Source: Streptomyces capitiformicae (GTDB taxonomy: Bacteria > Actinomycetota > Actinomycetes > Streptomycetales > Streptomycetaceae). From it: a stretch of 64,000 bases of DNA. The stretch covers positions 9,803,486 to 9,867,485 of the forward strand of contig NZ_CP022161.1 in assembly GCF_002214185.1 (NCBI RefSeq), written 5' to 3'. A program made the position numbers and the translations under genes. Under the pieces are notes generated by a model. It was not told where the DNA came from and did not search any database. It saw only the letters and a list, made by a program, of their open reading frames with translations. This document shows, in pieces, positions 35,557-43,720 of this stretch. The first letter of the stretch is position 1. The number at the start of each line of letters is the position of its first letter.

Positions 35557-36159
35557 TCAGCGGGGCGGTCGGCCACCTGCCTGGCTCTCAGCCGCTGGTC
35601 GTAGGCCGCGACCGAAGGCAGCGGCCGGGTGTCGGGCGGCCGCTGCGCCAGCCGCCGTTCGGTCAGGGAGGTCACGTTCGTCCGTTCCGGCTCCACGGGG
35701 ACAGCAGGAGCCGCGACCCCGTCGGCTTCGGCCGCCTTCCGGGCCTCCAGGGCGACGGCGTCTGCGGTCAGAGCGCCGTCTCCCAGGCTCCAGGGCGACG
35801 GCGTCTGCAGTCAGAGCGCCGGCCCGCACAGCGGAGGCAGGTCCGGCGACCAGATGTTCGTGGGGGACGTGGCGGCCCATCAGCAGGGCCTCGATCAGGG
35901 CCCGGGTGGCCTCCCGCTCGCCATGGGCAGCCTTCGCCGCCGCCCACCAGGCGTCATGGACCGGCGTGAACTTCCCTGCAGAACGGGCCTGTTCGAGGGC
36001 GGTGGCGCCGGGAAACGCACCGTGCTTGCGGACCAGGGCTTCCAGGTAGTGGTCCAGATCCAGCCCAGCCCGCCCCTTGGCGATCAGCCGTTCATGGCGG
36101 GCGACCTCCTGCTGGCCGTCGTAGACCACCAGCTCGGACGCGTGCAGCATCGTCCTCAC
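35557..36159 (-). mobile_element. IS21-family istA, C-terminal part, frameshifted
   Basis: The minus strand reads MLHASELVVYDGQQEVARHE, LDLDHYLEALVRKHGAFPGA, KFTPVHDAWWAAAKAAHGER and RALIEALLMGRHVPHEHLVA up to GALTADAVALE. There a 43-base duplication throws the frame off. A later frame carries VTSLTERRLAQRPPDTRPLP and SVAAYDQRLRA. The DDE integrase core of istA is missing upstream of 36159. It precedes istB on the same strand, as in IS21. Confidence 0.82.
35746..35820. repeat. Direct duplication inside istA (32-bp copies, 43-bp period)
   Basis: The 32-base segment beginning TCCAGGGCGACGGCGTCTGC occurs at 35746-35777 and again at 35789-35820 with a single G/A difference. The 43-base period is not a multiple of three and explains the istA frameshift. 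Confidence 0.9.
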
Positions 36160-36285
36160 CGTCCGCCCTGCCCTGGCGGCGCACGTACGACCGGGTACGG
36201 CGGGTGCTCGCGGAGTGGGAGTAGGGGTGGCCGGCTAGATGCAATACCGGTGATTTAGGTTGTTTTCCGGCGGGTCGGCCTGGCC

Positions 36286-37038
36286 TTGGTCGGCCCGACG
36301 AGGGTCACACCTGCACCACCTGCGGACACCCCCTGCCCAGCCCTCGGAGCAGCCGCAGACAGCCCACAACCTAACGAAGCACTACTAGCCCACGCCGAGT
36401 CGCTGGGGATACTCGTCGGCCGACTCCGGGAAGGCCGGGAAGGCCAGATGACCCAGTGGTACGTACTGCGGGCTCTGGCCCGGTACGGCGAGGTGGCCGC
36501 CCCGACGGCCCCGCTGCTGCGGAAGTTGGCCTCCGCCGCCGTCTCCCCCGGGAACCGGCTGGCAGCGGCCCACGCCCTGTGGGCGGCGACCGGTGACACC
36601 GGGACGGCGCTGTCGGCCCTCCGCGCCGGCGTGGAGTCCGAGGACGCCGCCACCCGCGACCTCACCCTCCAACTGCTCGGATCGCTGGGCCCGGCGGCAG
36701 CGCCCCTGGGCGACATCGTGCGCGCGGCGGACGGGGGCGCCCGCGCGGCGATCACCCTCTGGAAGGTGACCGTCGACACCGACGAGGCCCTGCCCCGCCT
36801 CCTCCACCACTGGAGCACCGACCCGAAGTTCCGACCGGCCATAGCCGCCTGCCTCACCGAAATGGGCACCACCGCAAGCCCGGCCCTCCCCCTCGTTCAG
36901 GCAGAGCTGGCCTCCCCACGCCGCCACCACAACGACGGGTTGGCGACGAGACCACGCCAAGACATCACGGCGGACGAGGAGTTGCTGAGGGACTGCCGCC
37001 GAATACAGGCAACGTTGGCCAGTTCGGCAGCGCCCTGA
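36286..37038 (+). CDS. HEAT-repeat protein fragment
   Basis: The frame is open for 250 residues. From about residue 45 it has regular HEAT-like helices: TQWYVLRALARYGEVAAPTA, PLLRKLASAAVSPGNRLAAA, HALWAATGDTGTALSALRAG and RDLTLQLLGSLGPAAAPLGD. The first 40 residues look non-coding, and the IS21 remnant lies just upstream, so this is probably the C-terminal part of a longer gene. HEAT arrays are protein-interaction scaffolds; no enzyme domain is present. Confidence 0.55.
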   Translation: MVGPTRVTPAPPADTPCPALGAAADSPQPNEALLAHAESLGILVGRLREGREGQMTQWYVLRALARYGEVAAPTAPLLRKLASAAVSPGNRLAAAHALWAATGDTGTALSALRAGVESEDAATRDLTLQLLGSLGPAAAPLGDIVRAADGGARAAITLWKVTVDTDEALPRLLHHWSTDPKFRPAIAACLTEMGTTASPALPLVQAELASPRRHHNDGLATRPRQDITADEELLRDCRRIQATLASSAAP

Positions 37039-37051
37039 AGGGCCGACCGAC

Positions 37052-38062
37052 TCACGGCTTCCTGGCCCGACTCGGCTGCACCCTCTTCGGCTCACCCGGC
37101 ATCTTCGGATACTCCGGCGGATACGGCAGATCACCGAGCCCATGGTCGTGTTCATCACGGGCGGCAAGCTCCAGCAGGGCCTCCAAGGAGTACGCATGGT
37201 CGTCCATGTCGGCATGTACATCGCCCCGTTCCGCGAAGCGCACCGGCATGGTGGCCAGGTCGAAGTCGCGGGGCACGGCGACGCCCACCTCGTCCCAGGT
37301 GAGGGGCGCGGAGACGGGGGCGTGCGGGCGGGGTCGTACGGAGTAGGCGGAGGCGATCGTGCGGTCCCGGGCGGTCTGGTTGTAGTCGACGAAGATCTTC
37401 TGGCCGCGTTCCTCCTTCCACCAGGCCGTCGTCACGTGGTCCGGCATCCGGCGTTCCAGCTCCCGGGCGGCGGCGATGGCGGCGCGTCTGACCTGGGTGA
37501 AGGTCCAGTGCGGTGCGATCGGCACGAAGACGTGCAGGCCGCGGCCGCCGGAGGTCTTCGGCCAGCCGCGCAGGTCGCCGTAGTCGTGGAGGACGGTGCG
37601 GAGTTCATGGGCGGCGCGGACGGCGTCGTCGTAGTCGGTGCCGGGCTGTGGGTCGAGGTCGATGCGGAGTTCGTCGGGCCGGTCGACGTCGTCGCGGCGG
37701 ACCGGCCACGGGTGGAAGGTGAGCGTGCCGAACTGCGCTGCCCACAGAACGGCGCCCACCTCGGTCGGGCACATCTCGTCGGCGCTGCGGCCGCTGGGGA
37801 AGGTGATGTGGGCGGTGGGGATCCAGCCGGGCATGCTCTTGGGGGCGCGCTTCTGGAAGAAGTTCTCGCCCGTGACCCCGTCCGGGTACCGCTCCAGGGT
37901 GGTGGGCCGGTTGCGCAGGGCCCGTAGGATGCCGGGGCCGACGGCGAGGTAGTACCGGGCGAGGTCCAGCTTGGTGAAACCGCGCTCCGGGAAGAACACC
38001 TTGTCCGGGCTGGACAGCCGAACCGTCCGCCCCGCCGCCTCCAACTCCACCGCATCACCCAT
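37052..38062 (-). CDS. LigD-type NHEJ polymerase/primase domain protein
   Basis: A 336-residue stand-alone polymerase domain: VRLSSPDKVFFPERGFTKLD, RPTTLERYPDGVTGENFFQK, RIDLDPQPG with the catalytic Asp pair, KTSGGRGLHVFVPI, and HVTTAWWKEERGQKIFVDYN with the third Asp region. It ends YPKMPGEPKRVQPSRARKP. It fills gaps and adds nucleotides at double-strand breaks. ATG 38062 is 73 bases from the divergent ligase gene, forming an NHEJ pair. No intact ku lies in the window. Confidence 0.92.
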   Translation of the reverse strand: MGDAVELEAAGRTVRLSSPDKVFFPERGFTKLDLARYYLAVGPGILRALRNRPTTLERYPDGVTGENFFQKRAPKSMPGWIPTAHITFPSGRSADEMCPTEVGAVLWAAQFGTLTFHPWPVRRDDVDRPDELRIDLDPQPGTDYDDAVRAAHELRTVLHDYGDLRGWPKTSGGRGLHVFVPIAPHWTFTQVRRAAIAAARELERRMPDHVTTAWWKEERGQKIFVDYNQTARDRTIASAYSVRPRPHAPVSAPLTWDEVGVAVPRDFDLATMPVRFAERGDVHADMDDHAYSLEALLELAARDEHDHGLGDLPYPPEYPKMPGEPKRVQPSRARKP

Positions 38063-38135
38063 GCGGCCACGGTAGGTGGAACGAAGAGAAGGCGCATACC
38101 GGGCGAATCTCACCGTGGGGTCGCAGAATCGGAAC

Positions 38136-39200
38136 ATGGATCTGCCGGTGATGCCGCCCGTGAAACCGATGCTCGCCAGGTCCGTCGCGAAGATCCCGCC
38201 CGGCATGCACTACGAGGCGAAATGGGACGGGTTCCGGGCGATCGTGTTCCGCGACGGCGGCCAGGTGGAGCTCGGCAGCCGCACCGGCAAGACGCTGACC
38301 AGGTACTTTCCCGAGCTGGTGGAGGCGCTCAGGGAACGGCTGCCGGAGCGCTGTGTGGTGGACGGCGAGATCGTGATCGTCCGGGAGGGCCGGCTGGACT
38401 TCGACGCGTTGACGGAGCGCATCCACCCGGCGGACTCCCGGGTCCGGATGCTGGCCGCGACGACCCCCGCCTCCTTTGTCGCGTTCGACCTGCTCGCCCT
38501 CAACGACGAGTCGCTGCTGAGGGTCCCGCTCACCGACCGACGCGCGCTGCTGGAGCTGGCCCTCTCCGAGACCACGGCGCCCGTCCATCTCGCCCCGGCG
38601 ACCACGGACCGCGAGCTGGCCGAGCAATGGTTCGAGCAGTACGAGGGCGCCGGACTGGACGGGGTGATCGCCAAGCCGCTCAATCTGCTCTACCGGCAGG
38701 ACGAGCGGGCCATGTTCAAGATCAAGCATGAGCGCACGGCGGATGTGGTGGTCGCCGGGTACCGCCTCCACAAGAGCGGGCCGGTGGTCGGCTCACTGCT
38801 GCTCGGTCTGTACGACGAGGGGGGCACCCTCCAGCACGTGGGAGTGTGCGCCGCGTTCCCCATGAAGCGGCGGGCGGAGCTGGTGGAGGAGTTGGAGCCG
38901 CTGCGGATGGAGGACGTCGAGGAGCACCCGTGGGCGGCCTGGTCCGACGAGGCGGCCCATGAGACTGCCCGGCTCCCGGGCGCGCCGAGCCGCTGGTCGA
39001 CGAAGAAGGACTTCTCCTGGGTGCCACTGCGGCCCGAGTGGGTCGCCGAGGTGGCGTACGACCACATGGAGAACGGCGTCCGCTTTCGCCACACCGCCCG
39101 CTTCCGCCGCTGGCGCCCCGACCGCACCGCCGAGAGCTGCACCTACGCCCAGCTGGAGGAGCCGGTGAACTACGACTTGACGGAGATCCTCGGACCCTAG
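38136..39200 (+). CDS. ATP-dependent DNA ligase (LigD-ligase type)
   Basis: A 354-residue ligase: PPVKPMLARSVAKIP, the adenylation motif EAKWDGFR with its Lys near residue 29, RCVVDGEIVI, FVAFDLLALND, EGLDG-like AGLDGVIAKPLN, FKIKHERTADVVVAGYR, and an OB-fold C-terminus FRHTARFRRWRPDR. It seals nicks after end joining. The start at 38136 gives the standard N-terminus. It shares the divergent promoter region with the polymerase gene. Confidence 0.93.
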   Translation: MDLPVMPPVKPMLARSVAKIPPGMHYEAKWDGFRAIVFRDGGQVELGSRTGKTLTRYFPELVEALRERLPERCVVDGEIVIVREGRLDFDALTERIHPADSRVRMLAATTPASFVAFDLLALNDESLLRVPLTDRRALLELALSETTAPVHLAPATTDRELAEQWFEQYEGAGLDGVIAKPLNLLYRQDERAMFKIKHERTADVVVAGYRLHKSGPVVGSLLLGLYDEGGTLQHVGVCAAFPMKRRAELVEELEPLRMEDVEEHPWAAWSDEAAHETARLPGAPSRWSTKKDFSWVPLRPEWVAEVAYDHMENGVRFRHTARFRRWRPDRTAESCTYAQLEEPVNYDLTEILGP

Positions 39201-39242
39201 GGCCTGTCGTCACATTCCCGTCTGCCTCGCGACGCCATGCAC

Positions 39243-39313
39243 GCTCCCCCACTCTCGGCTTCGCTCGAGCGGGGGATCCCCATGACGCCGCCCGGTCCGC
39301 CCTCCGGGCGGAC
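39243..39313. repeat. Streptomycete-type intergenic repeat with two hairpins
   Basis: A segment of the CTCCCCCACTCTCGGCTTCG type with the complementary CTCGAGCGGGGGA forms one stem. GTCCGCCC (39295-39302) and GGGCGGAC (39306-39313) form an 8-bp stem around TCC. It lies between two convergent genes, ligase and reductase, and could terminate both. I recall the first element as widely dispersed in Streptomyces genomes. Confidence 0.7.
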
Positions 39314-39335
39314 GACGGGACTTTCGCAACACGCC

Positions 39336-39929
39336 CTAGCGGCGGGTGAGGTGGGTGAGAGTCACGCCGTTGGGGAAGGCGGTGCGTTCGGCGACCTCGA
39401 AGACGGTGGGATCGAAGGCGCCGTCGAAGGCCGGGATTCCGGCGCCGGCGACGACGGGGTAGTTCTTGATGACCAGTTCGTCGAGCTCGGGCAGGAGCGC
39501 GCCGGCGAGCTTGCCGCCGCCGCAGAGCCAGATGTCCATGTTCGTGGATTCCTGTCGTTTGAGCTCGCGTATAAGGGCGAGCGGGTCGTCGGAGACGACG
39601 GTGACGGCCGGGTCGGTGTCGGGGGCGAGGGTGCTGGACACCACGTATTGACGCAGGTGCGCGTACGGACTGGTGATCCCCGCGTCGAGGGCGGGGCGGT
39701 AGGCGCCGAGGCCCATGACGACCGTGTCGAAGTGCCGGTTGGGCGCGTCGGTGAGTCCGACGGCGGCGCGCATGGCGGTCGGGACCGTCTCGGGGTACAG
39801 CCCGTTGGTCCAGGCGCTGTAGGCGGCGTGCTGCTGTTCGTCGCCGCCCGGGAAGAAGTCGTACTCACCGCCGGGGCCGGCGATACGGCCGTCGAGGGAG
39901 ACGGCCACGTAGTACACGAGCTTTCGCAT
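39336..39929 (-). CDS. Dihydrofolate reductase family (RibD C-terminal-like) protein
   Basis: A 197-residue reductase-fold protein: MRKLVYYVAVSLDGRIAGPG at the N-terminus, FDTVVMGLGAYRPAL, MDIWLCGGGKLAGALLPELD with the NADP-binding GGG, and IPAFDGAF. Members reduce pterin-like or riboflavin-precursor substrates, but many in actinobacteria are uncharacterised. It is divergent from a TetR gene, with shared operator repeats in the 92-base gap, so it is probably the regulator's target. Confidence 0.88.
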   Translation of the reverse strand: MRKLVYYVAVSLDGRIAGPGGEYDFFPGGDEQQHAAYSAWTNGLYPETVPTAMRAAVGLTDAPNRHFDTVVMGLGAYRPALDAGITSPYAHLRQYVVSSTLAPDTDPAVTVVSDDPLALIRELKRQESTNMDIWLCGGGKLAGALLPELDELVIKNYPVVAGAGIPAFDGAFDPTVFEVAERTAFPNGVTLTHLTRR

Positions 39930-39943
39930 TCTGGTAACTCCAC

Positions 39944-39981
39944 ACGTAGTACTCTGACTGAAGTGGTTAGAACGTAGTACT
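39944..39981. promoter_or_regulatory. Paired ACGTAGTACT sites between reductase and TetR genes
   Basis: ACGTAGTACT occurs at 39944-39953 and 39972-39981, 28 bases apart. The second is part of the palindrome GTAGTACTAC. They lie inside the divergent promoter region, so they are good candidates for TetR operators controlling both genes. Confidence 0.65.
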
Positions 39982-40021
39982 ACAGTTGGAGTGGTGTCAA
40001 CGGTGAAGGAGGAATGGGTCC

Positions 40022-40600
40022 ATGGTGAGAAGGAACGACCAGCGGCGCGCCGCGCTCGTGGACGCCGCGATCGAGGTGCTGGCCAGGGAAGGTGCCCGGG
40101 GCCTGACGTTCCGGGCGGTGGACACCGAGGCGGCCGTACCGGCGGGCACCGCGTCCAACTACTTCGCCAACCGCGACGACCTGCTCACCCAGGCCGGGGC
40201 CCGGGTCTATGAGCGGCTCCAGCCCGACGAGGCCACGATCGCCCGCCAGCAGGCGGCCGGCCGCGACCGGGAGACCTATGTGGAGTTGATGCGTGAACTC
40301 GTCGGCCGGGTCGCCTCATTCCGCACGGGCTACCTCGCGCTGCTCGAACTCCGGCTCGAGGCCACTCGCCGCCCGGAACTGCGCAAGGTCCTCACCGCGC
40401 GGGTCCGCGCAGACGTCGACGCCAACGTCGCCTACCACGAGGCGTCCGGCCTCCCCGGTGACGCCATGGCCGTCAAGCTGCTCATCCTGACGCTGAACTG
40501 GCTGATCGTCGAGCAGCTCACCCTGCCGGACGTCTTCACGGAGGCGGAGCGCGAACTGCTGGTGACGGCAGCGGTCGAGCGCATCGTGCCAGAGGAGTAG
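40022..40600 (+). CDS. TetR/AcrR family transcriptional regulator
   Basis: A 192-residue regulator. Helix-turn-helix at about residues 8-50: RRAALVDAAIEVLAREGARG and LTFRAVDTEAAVPAGTASNY with FANRDDLL. The helical ligand domain follows (LRLEATRRPELRKVLTARVR). The ATG at 40022 has AGGAGG just upstream (GAAGGAGGAATGGGTCC). It is divergent from the reductase gene at 39336 and probably represses it together with itself. Confidence 0.92.
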   Translation: MVRRNDQRRAALVDAAIEVLAREGARGLTFRAVDTEAAVPAGTASNYFANRDDLLTQAGARVYERLQPDEATIARQQAAGRDRETYVELMRELVGRVASFRTGYLALLELRLEATRRPELRKVLTARVRADVDANVAYHEASGLPGDAMAVKLLILTLNWLIVEQLTLPDVFTEAERELLVTAAVERIVPEE

Positions 40601-40641
40601 AACTCCCGCTCCCAGGGCTCCCTCTCTCAGGGTTCCCTCGG

Positions 40642-41832
40642 TCAGGGCTCCATGAGCACCTTCACCGCACCGTCCTGCTTCCGCTGGAACATCGCGTAGG
40701 CGTGCGGTGCCTCGGAGAGTGGCAGGCGGTGGGTGGCGAAGGAGTCGACGCCGAGCGGGTCCTCGTCCGTGAGCAGGGGCAGGATGTCGTCGCTCCAGGT
40801 GCGGACGTTGGCCTGGCCCATGCGCAGGCAGACCTGCTTGTCGAACATGGTGAGCAGCGGCAATGGGTCGGCCGTGCCGCCGTACACCCCGGAGATGGAG
40901 ATGGTGCCGCCGCGCCGTACGAGGTCGATGGCCGTGTGGAGGGCGGCCAGCCGGTCCACGCTCAGATGCTCCGCGAACCGCGCGCCGATGGCCCGGGGCA
41001 GCAGTCCGGTGGCGGTCTGGGCGAGCCGGGCGGCCGCGCTGCCGTGGGCCTCGGTGCCGACGGCGTCGATCACCGCGTCGGGGCCGCGCCCGGCGGTGCG
41101 GTCCTGGAGTGCGGTGACGAGTTCCTTCTGGCTGTCGAAGTCCCTGAGGTCGTAGACCTCGACGCCCCGTTCGCTCGCCCGGCTCAGTCGCTCGGACACC
41201 AGGTCGACCCCGAACACCTGCTCGGCGCCCCGCACTTGGGCGACCCGGCAGGCCATGTCGCCGATGGGCCCGAGGCCGAGCACGGCGACGCTGCCGCCGG
41301 GCGGGACGTGCGCGTACTCGACCGCCTGCCATGCGGTGGGCAGCACGTCGGAGAGGTACACGAACCGGTCGTCCGGCGGCCCTTCCGGCACCTTGATCGG
41401 CCCGAACTGCGCCTGCGGGACGCGGAGGTACTCGGCCTGCCCACCCGGCACCGCGCCGTACAGCCGGGTGTAGCCGAACAGGGCCGCTCCCATGCCCTCG
41501 CCCGTGCACTGGGTGGTCTCGCACTGAGTCGGCAGCCCGGTGAGGCACATCCAGCAGGTGCCGCAGGCGATCTGGAACGGCACCACAACCCGGTCCCCCG
41601 CCGCCAGGTCCGGCACACCGGCGCCGACCTCCTCGACGATCCCCATGGGTTCGTGGCCGAGGATGTCGCCGGGCGTCATGAACGGAGTGAGTACTTCATA
41701 GAGGTGCAGGTCGGAGCCGCACAGCCCGGTCGAGGTGATACGGATGACCGCGTCCGTCGGCTCCTGGATCACCGGGTCGGGCACGGTCTCCACGCGTACG
41801 TCCCGCCTGCCCTGCCATGTCACTGCCTTCAT
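40642..41832 (-). CDS. Zinc-dependent alcohol dehydrogenase (glutathione-independent formaldehyde dehydrogenase-like)
   Basis: A 396-residue medium-chain dehydrogenase: MKAVTWQGRRDVRVETVPDP, TGLCGSDLHLYE with the catalytic zinc Cys, GHEPMGIVEEVGAG, and CGTCWMCLTGLPTQC, which holds a structural-zinc Cys cluster. NAD binding is in AVLGLGPIGDMACRVAQ and the end is GAVKVLMEP. Length and the extended loop match the class-III-like dehydrogenases common in Streptomyces. The ATG at 41832 gives this N-terminus. The substrate is uncertain. Confidence 0.88.
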   Translation of the reverse strand: MKAVTWQGRRDVRVETVPDPVIQEPTDAVIRITSTGLCGSDLHLYEVLTPFMTPGDILGHEPMGIVEEVGAGVPDLAAGDRVVVPFQIACGTCWMCLTGLPTQCETTQCTGEGMGAALFGYTRLYGAVPGGQAEYLRVPQAQFGPIKVPEGPPDDRFVYLSDVLPTAWQAVEYAHVPPGGSVAVLGLGPIGDMACRVAQVRGAEQVFGVDLVSERLSRASERGVEVYDLRDFDSQKELVTALQDRTAGRGPDAVIDAVGTEAHGSAAARLAQTATGLLPRAIGARFAEHLSVDRLAALHTAIDLVRRGGTISISGVYGGTADPLPLLTMFDKQVCLRMGQANVRTWSDDILPLLTDEDPLGVDSFATHRLPLSEAPHAYAMFQRKQDGAVKVLMEP

Positions 41833-41924
41833 CGCGACACACTCCCGTCCCTCGCCTCGGCCCAGCAGATCCGGCACGAGTACCCGCGGCCCCATCCCCG
41901 AACCGCCCCACCCCCAGACCGAAG

Positions 41925-41985
41925 CCATAAACAAGCAAGTATGGCTATCTATGAATGATTAAGCGCACAATAAAAGACAAACGCG
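41925..41985. promoter_or_regulatory. AT-rich divergent promoter region
   Basis: Bases 41925-41985 are markedly AT-rich for this genome (TATGGCTATCTATGAATGAT, then AATAAAAGACAAAC). They lie between the divergent dehydrogenase and DUF3048 genes. A promoter for the lipoprotein gene, which starts at 41993, is the simplest reading; I cannot assign exact -35 and -10 boxes. Confidence 0.45.
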
Positions 41986-41992
41986 GAACAGG

Positions 41993-42985
41993 ATGGCCAC
42001 AGTGGGCATAGGTCTCAGCGCGCGACGGAGGCGGCGCGGCGGGGTGACGGGGGCGCTGCTCGCCGCCCTGACGGCGGGCACCCTGCTGGCGGGCTGCACC
42101 GCCAACGGCTCGAACGACGACGGCCGTGGTACGAGCCCGAAACCCCGCGACGACCAGGTCACGACCAGCCCCGCCGGTTCCGTACTCGCCGTGAAGATCG
42201 ACAACGTGCGCGCCGCCCGCCCCCCGACCGGCCTCGACGCCGCGGACATCGTCTACGCGGAGCAGGTCGAGGGCGGGCTGAGCCGGCTGATGGCGGTCTA
42301 CGCGACGAAGTTCCCGGACACCGTGGGACCGGTGCGCAGCGCACGGGAGTCCGACCTCGAACTACTGCGCCAGTTCGACGAGCCGACGCTGGCCTTCTCC
42401 GGCGCCCACAGCAAGCTCCTCCCCCTGATAGACGAGGAGCCCCTGCGCGCGGCGACCCCCTCGGACGCCCCCGACGCCTACTTCCGGAGCACCGACAAGT
42501 CCGCCCCGCACAACCTCTTCCTGCGCCCCGAGCGACTGATCGACTCCCCACCGGGCGCCGACGCCCTGACCACCGGCTTCCGCTACGGCCCCGCCCCCAC
42601 GGGTGGCACTCGGGAGAACTCCCGCACGATCCGCTACCCGGCCGCCCGCTTCACCTTCACCTGGTCGCAGAGCGAGCAGCGCTGGCAGGTCTCCATGGAC
42701 GGCACACCGACCGTGACAACGGACGGCACCCGGGTGGCCGCGTCGACCGTGGTCGTGCAGTACGTGACGGTACGCGAGTCCCGGTTCCGCGACTTCCTGG
42801 GCAACAACACCCCTTACACGGAGACGGTCGGCTCGGGCCGGGCGGAGATCCTGCGCGGCGGCCGCGCCTTCGACGCGGACTGGGAGCGGAAGACGGCCAC
42901 GGACGGCACGGACTTCACGACGCGGAACGGCGAGCCGCTGAACTTCGCGAAGGGCCAGGTGTGGGTGGTCTACGCGAAGAAGTGA
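41993..42985 (+). CDS. DUF3048 (YerB-like) lipoprotein
   Basis: A 330-residue lipoprotein: a basic N-terminus, hydrophobic core LLAALTAGTLLAGC with lipobox LAGC, then a low-complexity linker. The DUF3048 domain has VLAVKIDNVRAARPPTGLDA, ADIVYAEQVEGGLSRLMAVY, VGPVRSARESDLELL and APHNLFL. DUF3048 proteins sit on the outer face of the membrane; their function is not established. It is monocistronic. Confidence 0.93.
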   Translation: MATVGIGLSARRRRRGGVTGALLAALTAGTLLAGCTANGSNDDGRGTSPKPRDDQVTTSPAGSVLAVKIDNVRAARPPTGLDAADIVYAEQVEGGLSRLMAVYATKFPDTVGPVRSARESDLELLRQFDEPTLAFSGAHSKLLPLIDEEPLRAATPSDAPDAYFRSTDKSAPHNLFLRPERLIDSPPGADALTTGFRYGPAPTGGTRENSRTIRYPAARFTFTWSQSEQRWQVSMDGTPTVTTDGTRVAASTVVVQYVTVRESRFRDFLGNNTPYTETVGSGRAEILRGGRAFDADWERKTATDGTDFTTRNGEPLNFAKGQVWVVYAKK

Positions 42986-43019
42986 CTCTGGGGGACTGCC
43001 TACTGGGCCTTGGGACGGC

Positions 43020-43478
43020 CTACGGACGGGCCATCTCCGCCGGGCTGCGCAGTTCCTCCGCCGCATCGGCGACCCGCCGTATGAGCTCGAAGAACATCTC
43101 CTGCTCCCCGTCGGACAGCGGCGCCAGGAACACCTGGTTCATCCGGGCCGTCCGCACCGTGAGCTTGCGATGTGTACGCACTCCCTCCTCGGTCAGACGC
43201 AGCAGGAACCGCCGACCGTCCTGCGGATCGCGGACCTTGTCGAGCAGGCCTCGGCGGCCGAGCCGGCTGATGACCTCGGACATCGTGGAGCGGTCGAGCC
43301 CGACCCGCTCCCCCACCGTGCGCTGGTCAAGGCCCGGCTCGGCGACGAGCGTGTTGAGCACCGCGAACTGCGGCGAGGTGATCTCCTCGGAGACCATCAC
43401 GTTCCACAGCAGATAGTGGGCCTGCTGCAGCCGTCGGGCCAGGTGCCCGGGGTGGGTGGAGAGGTCCACCGCGGCCAT
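43020..43478 (-). CDS. pcaV: MarR-family regulator of the protocatechuate genes
   Basis: A 152-residue MarR regulator from ATG 43478. Winged helix: TSPQFAVLNTLVAEPGLDQR, TVGERVGLDRSTMSEVISRL and GRRGLLDKVRDPQDGRRFLL. It is divergent from pcaI with a 242-base gap, exactly the position of PcaV in S. coelicolor. Known there: PcaV represses the pca operon and is released by protocatechuate. The symbol rests on this synteny and family. Confidence 0.85.
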   Translation of the reverse strand: MAAVDLSTHPGHLARRLQQAHYLLWNVMVSEEITSPQFAVLNTLVAEPGLDQRTVGERVGLDRSTMSEVISRLGRRGLLDKVRDPQDGRRFLLRLTEEGVRTHRKLTVRTARMNQVFLAPLSDGEQEMFFELIRRVADAAEELRSPAEMARP

Positions 43479-43533
43479 GTGCGCTCCTCGGCTGGTCGAC
43501 GGGGTCGGCAAATCGTTGACGCGCTGGAAAATG

Positions 43534-43547
43534 TTGGTGCACTGAAC
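43534..43547. promoter_or_regulatory. Candidate PcaV operator, pcaV-proximal
   Basis: TTGGTGCACTGAAC, read on the other strand as GTTCAGTGCACCAA, contains the palindrome GTGCAC. It shares TCAGTGC with the pcaI-proximal site at 43667. It lies 56 bases before the pcaV start, where autorepression would act. Confidence 0.5.
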
Positions 43548-43666
43548 GATACCCACAGACGACCGCAGCCTGTCCACAGCCGTGCATGCCTCTGGCCTCA
43601 CTCTTCTCCCGGCCCTTGACGCAGGACCCGGCGAGTGGCAGCGTGAAGGAAACTTCACCGAAATAC

Positions 43667-43678
43667 TCAGTGCCCTGA
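43667..43678. promoter_or_regulatory. Candidate PcaV operator, pcaI-proximal
   Basis: TCAGTGCCCTGA has inverted TCAG/CTGA ends and shares TCAGTGC with the other site. It lies 43 bases before pcaI, overlapping AT-rich TACTCAG...GATTAATT that could be the promoter. Confidence 0.5.
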
Positions 43679-43720
43679 TTAATTGGTCACCGGGCGCTCG
43701 GACGAGATGGGGCCTCACGG

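Noticed and set aside
36173..36227. Plus-strand C-terminal fragment RRTYDRVRRVLAEWE
   Set aside because: Only 15 residues before a stop, with no supporting upstream frame.
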